From Plantago ovata (lineage: Eukaryota > Streptophyta > Magnoliopsida > Lamiales > Plantaginaceae), in contig CM051458.1 of assembly GCA_028274465.1 (NCBI GenBank), positions 15,019,566 through 15,083,565 of the forward strand: DNA of 64,000 nucleotides, given 5' to 3'. Shown one piece after another: positions 56,648-64,000 of the stretch. Numbering within the stretch: the stretch's first letter is position 1; every line of letters begins with the position of its first letter. The notes beneath the pieces are model-generated. The model saw nothing but the letters and a program-made list of their open reading frames with translations, had not been told where the DNA came from and ran no database searches. The position numbers and the translations under genes are program-made.

Positions 56648-57913
56648 TGATGAATGTGTATTTTACACTTTCATTCGAGTCTTTTTCACCTATTTTAGCT
56701 ATCCTCTATGTTAACTTAGCTATATTTTAGTACATTTTATTAGAATAGTGTCACGTTTCCCTTTAGATTTTATTTTACAGGTTTTGGTTGAAATTCGAGG
56801 ATTTCTGGGCAATTATATTGAACTTGACAAGGAATTGGCATTCCAGAAGCCTATTTGGAGTATCTGAAGGTTTCGGATAGGATTTGAAGTCTAGGGGCCG
56901 AATCTGGAGGTTAGAAGGCTACTAGAAGTCAGAAACCGAGTCCGAAAAGGGGAAAAAATCCAAAACGCGTCGAAAACGCGAATTCCGCGAGAAAAAGTCT
57001 GGGGCGAACCGCCGCACCCTGGGGCGAACCGCCCCGTAGTTTTTCGGGGCCTATGTATAGTGCTCAGTTTTTCTCCGAAAATCATATCTTTCCAGACCTA
57101 CTTTCTCACCTCTCTCTATAGTTTTAGGTAGGAACTTCCGGGGCCTGTCCTGGGAGTTCTGTAGCTTAGGGGATACTTTTTCATAGCGGATTGGAGATCG
57201 TAGGATCGCAATTCTTCGGAGATTGACAACCTTCGATAACTTGGATCTTACAGTTTTATTCTACTTATTTTATATTCTTTCAACATGTTTTCTTCTATGA
57301 TTTCTGTTGATTGCATGCATAATATGAGTAGCTAAACTTATCATTGGTGGTAGTATGTGAATTCTTAGCGAGGGAAGATAATCATGCTAATGGCTATATC
57401 GCGCATTATACTCCGTGTCATTGCTTTATTTCGTTGATCAGTTGTAACCAAAATTCTCGTATGTTGTATTGATTATTATGCACAATTGGACACTAGTCGA
57501 CCATCAGACCAATTATCTTCGTAGTGTTGAATAATTACGGAACACATTAGGACAACCGTGATTGACTAGTCAGACCAGATTATCTTCGTAGTGCTTAATA
57601 CTTGCAACAGGACACTAGATTGATTCAAAGATCTCTATGCAAGACCGAGAAATTTATGCATGATTATCGACCCATTATGCTAAGAAGGACCATACTATCA
57701 TCAATCTCCATTATCTGTTAGAAAAACTCCTTGCTATTTGTTTGCTGTTTTTATATTCTAAATTAGATTTGATAAAGCTAGTTATAGTCCTGAGAGAACG
57801 ACACTCGAGTCATTCTACTGCTACACTACGGTTTTCGTTGTAGTTGTGGATTGCCTTTGGCTAAATACAAATATTATTTGCTGAATTAGAATCTGACAAA
57901 TTCCGGTTCATCA
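56648..57913 (+). repeat. F 5' LTR
   Basis: 1266 bp. The TATA region reads CTATGTATAG (about 57050-57060), one base off the 3' LTR version, with GC palindromes (GGGGCGAACCGCCCC type, 57001-57035) upstream. The last 30 or so bases match the X/Y LTR type while the body matches Z. Confidence 0.93.
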
Positions 57914-57915
57914 AA

Positions 57916-57935
57916 TTGGCGCCGTTCCCGGGGAC
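57916..57935 (+). other. F primer-binding site
   Basis: TTGGCGCCGTTCCCGGGGAC, complementary to tRNA-Asp with one mismatch (C where Z has G), two to three bases after the LTR. Confidence 0.9.
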
Positions 57936-58067
57936 TATACTCCTTTTTTCTGTTTAATTTGTTTATATATTCAGCATTCAATTCCTAATTCTATTAGTTT
58001 TGGTTTTCCTATTTAATCTATCTCTGATACTCCTTTCCTAGCTTGTCACAGATATTCAGGTCTTGTG
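57936..58067 (+). other. F 5' leader
   Basis: Short T-rich untranslated leader between primer site and gag start. No structure recognised. Confidence 0.6.
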
Positions 58068-59401
58068 ATGGCTCGCCCACTTTTGAAATCATGGGTTCAA
58101 CCCAACAAAGCACTGATGAGAGGTCCAACTATTGTTCTTTCTGCTGCAACTCGAGATTTGGAAATCAAAAGTTGCATGTACCAGCAACTCCCGAGGTTCT
58201 ATGGGTTGGCTAGGGAAGATGTTATGGGATACCTGAATGATATTGACGACTTTATCAACAATCTTCCAAGGCCAGGAGCAGGGATAACGGACGATGAGCT
58301 AAGGATGAAGGTTTTTGCTTTGGGGCTTGGTGATAAAGTCAAGGCATGGTTAGGCTCTCTGGAAGCCGGATCACTAGACACCTGGGACAAGGTGTATTCT
58401 GCTTTTATGGAGAAATACTTTCCTCACACATTGACTACCGCGCTTAAGGCGCAAATCACAGGATTCAAACAGGACTATAATGAGACCATCTACACCGCTT
58501 TCGAGAGGTTCAAGGACCTCATGCACAAGTGTCCACACCATGGTTTTGGGCTTCCTGATCTTGTCCAGCACTTCTACAATGGACTCACATATGAGAGTCA
58601 ACAGGTGGTGGATTTCCAATGCCGTGGTACTATCTGGGAAGAAACCGCCGAGGATGTGTGGGCGTGTTTCGAAAGGCTTGCTAAAGGATCTCAATCCAAG
58701 GATCCAAGAGCAATGGTTAGAAGGCGTGGACCTGAGGCCCCACCAAACCAGGAGATCCCAATGCATGAAGTGAATGGTGTGAGTGGCGATAGGTTCGAAG
58801 GTTTCGCCAATCAGATGAGGCAAGCTCTAAGTGGCCTAATCGGAACTTCTCTCTCCAACGAGGTATGTAGGGTGTGCAAGAATTATGGGCATGGGGCTCA
58901 TATGTGTAGATTAGATCTAGCATGAGAAGATGTTCACTTGGGAAACCGTAGTAATCCTACTCCTAAGGACGAAGCATCTACATCGAAGTCAGCAACTCTC
59001 ATGGATAATTTACAGAAATTGGTGGATTTCACCCAAGTGTTTTTGAAGAGATACGAGGAGGATTCGGCAAAGATCAATGCTCGTCTGGATCAATTGGAAG
59101 CTAGAGCTAGTAGAGAGCAAGGGAAGTTACATAGCAGCACTGAGAGGTCCATGTCGATCAACTTGGTAGGAGATCAACCAGTGGAAATCACCATTAAGCA
59201 AGTTGCTAAGTGCGAGTGTTACAAGGATGAAGAGCCTCCACTAGCCAAGGAAGAAGAGAAGGACCTTGGTACTGATGAGAGTGGAAAGAAGCAAGAGAAT
59301 CCCGAGCCACTCCCTCAAAGTTTCGATGTTAAGGTCGGGATTGGCGAACTTGAAGATGTCCGTGCCACACTAGACACGGGATCTTACTCGAACGTGCTCC
59401 T
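58068..59401 (+). pseudogene. F Gag with linker
   Basis: The ATG at 58068 starts MARPLLKSWVQPNKALMRGP. The Athila Gag core follows: FYGLAREDVMGYLNDIDDFI, LRMKVFALGLGDKVKAWLGS, YSAFMEKYFPHTLTTALKAQ, FKQDYNETIYTAFERFKDLM, KCPHHGFGLPDLVQHFYNGL and EETAEDVWACFERLAKGSQS. CRVCKNYGHGAHMC (CX2CX4HX4C, about 58867-58908) is a complete zinc knuckle, better preserved than in Z. A TGA at 58923-58925 interrupts the frame, which continues with a coiled coil (VFLKRYEEDSAKINARLDQL) and an acidic linker. A base is lost near 59400, shifting the protease. Confidence 0.9.
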
Positions 59402-59839
59402 TTGAATGTGTTTGAGAAGAGTAACCTTGGAAAACTATCTGACCATAGGGCTATTGTGCAACTGGCGGATGGATCCTTTGTGAGACCCGAAGGCGTTGTG
59501 AAAAATGTGTTGGTCAAGATTGGTGAAGCATCTGTATACACCAATTTTGTAGTTATGCCGACGTCTGCACCTGGGACGGGGGATGTCATTCTCTTGGGAC
59601 GAACGTTCTTGACTAAGCTACGCTCCGTGATGGACATCTGACAAAGAACTTGCACTACTAAAGTGGAAGGCAAGCAACATGTGTTGCAAGCCATATCTGA
59701 TCCACCTGATCCGCCTGATAATTCTTTCACTACTCACTACTGTGGTCTTGCAGCCTATATTCTTTCTTATTCACAGGTTCGTGGCATGGAGAGGAGATCG
59801 ATGAAGGGGAAGTCTAGTACCCGCAGAAAGAAGAGATAG
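59315..59839 (+). pseudogene. F aspartic protease with basic tail
   Basis: DVKVGIGELEDVRATLDTGS lies just before the frameshift near 59400, then NVFEKSNLGKLSDHRAIVQL, ADGSFVRPEGVVKNVLVK and GDVILLGRTFLTKLRSVMDI. DTGS is intact. A TGA at 59639-59641 precedes QRTCTTKVEGKQHVLQ. The frame ends with RGMERRSMKGKSSTRRKKR and a stop. The basic tail, shared with Z, stands where RT begins in full Athila elements. Confidence 0.87.
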
Positions 59840-61429
59840 GCGCGGACAGGAGTCGAGTCAAAGACTTTAAACAATGGCGCTATCCGGGAGGCAACCCGAA
59901 GATTTTATCGCTTTCTTATCGCTTTCTTTACCGCTTTAGATTTTATCTCACGAGTTTGATTGAGTATTATAGGTCACTTATACAAGTATTAGCTCTCACC
60001 TTGGATCCACTTTCGACGTTCGAGACGAGCGACGACGTTTAGGTTTGGGGAGGAGGTTATCGCTGGTTATCTCTATACTTATCTTACTTATGATAAACTC
60101 GTGAATTTTTTTTTTGCATTTGCACGTTTACTGCTTTCCTAGGATAGTCTTGCATGTTTTATATGGAGTTTATTGCCGAATTTTTTGAACTTTTTTTTAT
60201 TTGGTAGATCAACCAACTATACCATTAATCGTATGCTTCATCTCTATGAATTTGTTTGAGGTTTTTCTCGCTTGGCTTGTCACATTTATGTATTGCACTT
60301 AGTTAAGCTTGGTAGTCTCGACATCACTTAGTGGTGTTTTCTCTACTGCGGTTCACGAAGGCCTTTATAATAGGATGATGCATGTTAGGGTCTTATGGTT
60401 GTTTTCCCAAGTAATTATGTACCTAAGAGGCAACAAGTCTTCACCATGCTTTGAGATTGCTAAATGCCTAGGAAGGAGGTAGTGTGAGGTTGTGTGATTC
60501 TTTGTTTATAACCTATTCTTCCGAATAGGTTTGGGGAGGGGGTTACACCATCATAGACTTGTTTTTCGTTTTCCATTTTCGTATCGTGAGTTTATTTTTC
60601 CTTTTCCGTAAATTTTGTGCTGCAACCTATTCTTTAGAAAGAATAGGTTTGGGGAAGTCGTGTGAGTCTTTTTGTTTCTCTTTTTGTTGTGCTTCTGCTG
60701 GCTAAAAAAAATCAAAAAAAAGAAAGAAAAAATTTCCAGAAAAAAAAGAGAAAAAGAAAAAAGAATCTGGAAAGAAAAAAGAAAAAAAAAAGGAAAAGAC
60801 CCCAAAAAAGCAAAGAAGGGTCCAAAAAAGAAAGCCAAATAGCAGTTTAGCAAAGTGTTGAGTCGTTTCCATTTTTGTAATGTTCGTAATCGTGTTTTTA
60901 TCTTTTTTGTCTTGAGTGTCATCTGTTCTAGACCACTCATCCTGCCATTCAGGAAGTGGTGAATAGCTTAAGACTCTACTTGAGAGATGGGTAGAATAGG
61001 GGAGTGTTATCTTTTATAGGGAACCCTCCTTCGTTTGATGAGAGCCAGTACTAGTTCGACCTCTTTTGAGGAAAATTCTTAACATGGTGGAACAACAGTA
61101 AGTCCTCAGTTTCATAGGCACGGGGCAACCATTCGTATCTTAGCATGCTTCATTACGTCGTCACTGACTAGGTCCAGATAGAGAATGTTACGAGAGACTA
61201 TCTTGTCTTGACATAAGTGCTTATGTGGATGTGTATAAGTCAATCAAGGTATTCTTCAACCTATATTCATGCTTTGATTTATATAGTTTTTGTTCATATG
61301 TTATTTGATAGATTCAGTAGATTAGTTCATTTTATTTGGCATGAGACTCCATTTTGTGTCTTGCATGTTTTTTGTATTAGAGTCTAGCTTAGTTGCTTGA
61401 GGACAAGCAAAGGTTCGGTTTGGGGAGTT
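59840..61429 (+). other. F 3' untranslated region with repeated purine motifs and hairpins
   Basis: The conserved GGGAGGCAACCCG motif is at about 59887-59900. GGTTTGGGGA occurs at 60042, 60528 and 60648 and again as the true polypurine tract at about 61417-61429. The second and third follow hairpins: AACCTATTC-ttcc-GAATAGGTT (60510-60531) and AACCTATTCTTT-ag-AAAGAATAGGTT (60624-60649). An A/G-rich tract spans 60705-60840. There is no coding region. Confidence 0.8.
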
Positions 61430-62699
61430 TGATGAATGTGTATTTTACACTTTCATTCGAGTCTTTTTCACCTATTTTAACTATCCTCTATGTTAATTTA
61501 GCTATATTTTAGTACATTTTATTAGAATAGTGTCACGTTTCCCTTTAGATTTTATTTTACAGGTTTTGGTTGAAATTCGAGGATTTTCGGGCAATTATAT
61601 TGAAGTTGACAAGGAATTGGCGTTCCAGAAGCCTATTTGGAGTATCTGAAGGTTTCCGGATAGGATTTGAAGTCTAGGGGCCGAATCTGGAGGTTAGAAG
61701 GCTACTAGAAGTCAGAAACCGAGTCCGAAAAGGGTAAGAAATCCAAAAACACGTCGAAAACGCGGAATTCCGCGAGAAAAAGTCTGGGACGAACCGCCGC
61801 ACCCTCGGGCGAACCGCCCCGTAGTTTTTCGGGGCCTATATATAGTGCTCAGTTTTTCTCCGAAAATCATATCTTTCCAGACCTACTTTCTCACCTCTCT
61901 CTATAGTTTTAGGTAGGAACTTCCCGGGGCCTGTCCTGGGAGTTCTGTAGCTTAGGGCATACTTTTTCATAGCGGATTGGAGCTCGTAGGATCGCAATTC
62001 TTCGGAGATTGACAACCTTCGGTAACTTGGATCTTACAATTTTATTCTACTTATTTTATCTTCTTTCAACATGTTTTCTTCTATGATTTCTGTTGATTGC
62101 ATGCATAATATGAGAAGCTAAACTTATCATTGGTGGTACTATGTGAATTCTTAGCGAGGGAAGATAATCATGCTAATGGCTATATCGCGCATTATACTCC
62201 GTGTCATTGCTTTATTTCGTTGATCAGTTGTAACCAAAATTCTCGTATGTTGTATTGATTATTATGCACAATTGGACACTAGTCGACCATCAGACCAATT
62301 ATCTTCGTAGTGTTGAATAATTACGGAACACATTAGGACAACCGTGATTGACTAGTCAGACCAGATTATCTTCGTAGTGCTTAATACTTGCTACAGGACA
62401 CTAGATTGATTCAAAGATCTCTATGCAAGACCGAGGAATTTATGCATGATTATCGACCCATTATGCTAAGAAGGACCATACTATCACCAATCTCCATTAT
62501 CTGTTAGAAAAACCCCTTGCTATCTGTTTGCTGTTTTTATATTCTAAATTAGATTTGATAAAGCTAGTTATAGTCCTGAGAGAACGACACTCGAGTCATT
62601 CTACTGCTACACTACGGTTTTCGTTGTAGTAGTGGATTGCCTTTGGCTAAATACAAATATTATTTGTTGAATTAGAATCTGACAAATTCCGGTTCATCA
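61430..62699 (+). repeat. F 3' LTR
   Basis: 1270 bp, differing from the 5' LTR by scattered single bases. The TATA box CCTATATATAGTG (about 61835-61847) is intact here, with palindromes at about 61800-61820 upstream. Confidence 0.93.
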
Positions 62700-63514
62700 A
62701 TCAGGTGGATCAGATATGGCTCGCAACACATGTCGCTTTCCATCCACCTCAATGGTGCAAGTCCTTCGGTAGATGTCTATCACGGAGCGTAGTTTAGTCA
62801 AAAACGTTCGTCCCAAGAGAACAACATCCCCAATCCCAGGTGTAGACGCCGACATAACTACAAAATTGGTGTACACTGATGCTTCACCAACCTTAACCAA
62901 TACGTTCTTCACAACGCCTTCGGGTCTCACAAAGGATCCATCCGCCAATTGCACAATAGCCTTATGCTCAGATAGTTTTCCAAGGCTACTCTTCTCAAAC
63001 ACATTCATTGGGAGCACATTAGAGTAAGATTCCGTATCCAATGTAGCACGGACATCTTCAAGTTCACCGATCCCGACCTTAACATCGAAACTTTGAGGGA
63101 GTGGCTCGGGATCCTCTTGCTCCTCTTCACTCTCATCAGTACCAAGGTCCTTCTCTTCTTCCTTGGCTAGTGCGGGTTCTTCATTCTTGCAACACTCACA
63201 CTTAGCAACCTTCTTGATGGTGATTTCAACAGGTAGATCACCCACCATGGTAATGGACATCGACTTCTCAGTGTTGCTAGGTAGCTTCCCTTGCTCCCTA
63301 CTTGCTACTCGGTCAATCAACTCTTGCATCTTTTGATGGGCAAGCCTAGTGCTCTCTTCCAATCGATTAAGCCTCGCCCTAGTCTTCTCAGAATCTTCTT
63401 CATAACGTTTGAGAAAACTTTGGGTGTGATCAACCATCTTTTGCAAGTTCTCCATCAGTAGAGCTGTCTTCGACTTCGGTTGCTCTTTCGGAGCGGGATT
63501 TTCGCAGTGATCAT
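62700..63514 (-). pseudogene. X Gag C-terminus and protease
   Basis: One uninterrupted minus-strand frame: the coiled coil MVDHTQSFLKRYEEDSEKTR, LAHQKMQELIDRVASREQGK, an acidic linker, then KVGIGELEDVRATLDTESYS, VLPMNVFEKSSLGKLSEHKA and GDVVLLGRTFLTKLRSVIDI. The catalytic DTG is DTE here (GGA to GAA), which should inactivate the protease even though the frame is open. Split from the rest of X by F and cut at 63515 by C2. Confidence 0.87.
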
Positions 63515-64000
63515 TGATAGTGTATATGTCCTAGAGACAGTCCTTATTAAGGGCATGCAGCCCTTATAAAGGGCATATATGTACTATTACACAGGTTAAC
63601 ATAATATAATATATGTTTGTTGTTTGACTATGGAGTATCGCATGTCATATCTCTATTCTGGCTGTATTGATATTAAACATGTCCCCTCGGATAGATGACC
63701 GATCACACAGATAGTGGGAGCTATGTGAGTTATCATCTATCCCAAACTCTCCCTAGTCGAGGTTCATCTCGGATGTAGGGCTCTGAATGAACCAGCTGAG
63801 ACTACTATGCGTGGAGGTTATACTTGTTGGAGCAAGTGTGAGTCGATCCCACGGTCACGGAACGGATTGTTGGACAATCAAGAAGCGTTCCCATAACTGC
63901 GCATAGTTGTTCGAAGGATGATTTACCGAACAATGGAAGTACCCACTGGACACTCTCATCGATGTATACTCTACACCGAAGTGTCTATGGGAACCGGTAA
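63515..64000 (+). mobile_element. Copia element C2, start of 5' LTR (window edge)
   Basis: Begins TGATAGTGTATATGTCCTAG, the forward version of the C1 LTR start, and follows it closely to the window end (compare the reverse complement of about 33420-33901). Orientation is opposite to C1. Its target duplication and interior lie outside the window. Confidence 0.9.

Larger units (their letters stand above)
56648..62699 (+). mobile_element. Element F: RT-less Athila-like (gag-protease only) LTR element
   Basis: Complete element of about 6.05 kb. LTRs at 56648-57913 and 61430-62699, both TG...CA; a perfect target duplication atcag (56643-56647 and 62700-62704); a primer site at 57916-57935; a purine tract CGGTTTGGGGAGTT ending at 61429. 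The 3.5-kb interior holds only gag and protease. It was therefore moved by enzymes from elsewhere. Two internal stops and one frameshift mean that even the gag-protease frame is no longer open. Confidence 0.93.
51357..63514 (-). mobile_element. Element X: reverse Athila-like element with extra ORF and no visible pol, carrying nested element F
   Basis: 3' LTR 51357-52547, 3' region, an extra ORF (54123-55376), then a protease/gag part split by F (56648-62699; resumes at 62700). No RT, RNase H or integrase lies between protease and the extra ORF. The gag end is cut at 63515 by Copia C2, so the 5' half lies beyond the window. The last bases of X before F and the first after it carry the duplicated atcag and join smoothly (compare Z at about 38275-38290). 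Confidence 0.8.

Overview
The window is nuclear DNA of a flowering plant. It shows plant-type introns, plant-specific gene families (a DOT2/SART-1 splicing factor, a CPRD49-type GDSL esterase, an NPF transporter fragment, an NPH3-domain fragment) and nested plant LTR retrotransposons. Base use and intron sizes look eudicot; I cannot name the species. Two runs of exactly 100 N (19070-19169 and 40584-40683) are assembly gaps. Single-base indels inside otherwise conserved frames suggest a draft with residual homopolymer errors.

Region 1 (1-10615) is the genic part. The last eleven recognisable exons of a DOT2/MDF-like tri-snRNP splicing factor (1052-5719, +) are interrupted in one intron by a Mutator-like Pack-MULE (3808-4775) that carries a piece of a BTB/NPH3 gene. 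A tRNA-derived SINE with target-site duplications lies at 6423-6551. A six-exon GDSL esterase of the CPRD49 type (6941-8374, +) follows. A broken NPF-family transporter (9299-10615, +) is cut off where a retrotransposon begins.

Region 2 (about 10620-31100) is a Ty3/Gypsy element of the Tat type: gag, protease, RT, a degenerate RNase H, a second archaeal-type RNase H, integrase, tandem hairpin repeats, then a spliced gene on the opposite strand with its own TATA box. About 8.2 kb of it is written twice, once on each side of the first N gap. It is most likely one element whose overlapping contig ends were not merged.

Region 3 (31101-64000) is a nest of LTR elements whose order of insertion can be read from the target-site duplications. 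A reverse Athila-like LTR (Y) sits in the Tat 3' region. A reverse Copia element C1 (31824-51288, TSD aaagt) sits inside Y. A reverse Athila-like element Z (35313-45052, TSD atggc) sits inside the C1 polyprotein. A second reverse Athila-like element X starts at 51357. A forward element F (56648-62699, TSD atcag) sits inside X, and a second Copia LTR (C2, from 63515) sits in X at the window edge. The second N gap falls inside Z and again has about 3.2 kb duplicated across it.

The most unusual theme is that F and Z have complete LTRs, tRNA-Asp primer sites, polypurine tracts, gag and protease, but no reverse transcriptase, RNase H or integrase. The visible part of X lacks them too and adds a further ORF with its own promoter-like leader and intron. 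F and Z have perfect target-site duplications, so they were mobilised in trans. This is a gag-protease-only (TR-GAG-like) lineage with repeated polypurine-like motifs and conserved hairpins in its 3' region.
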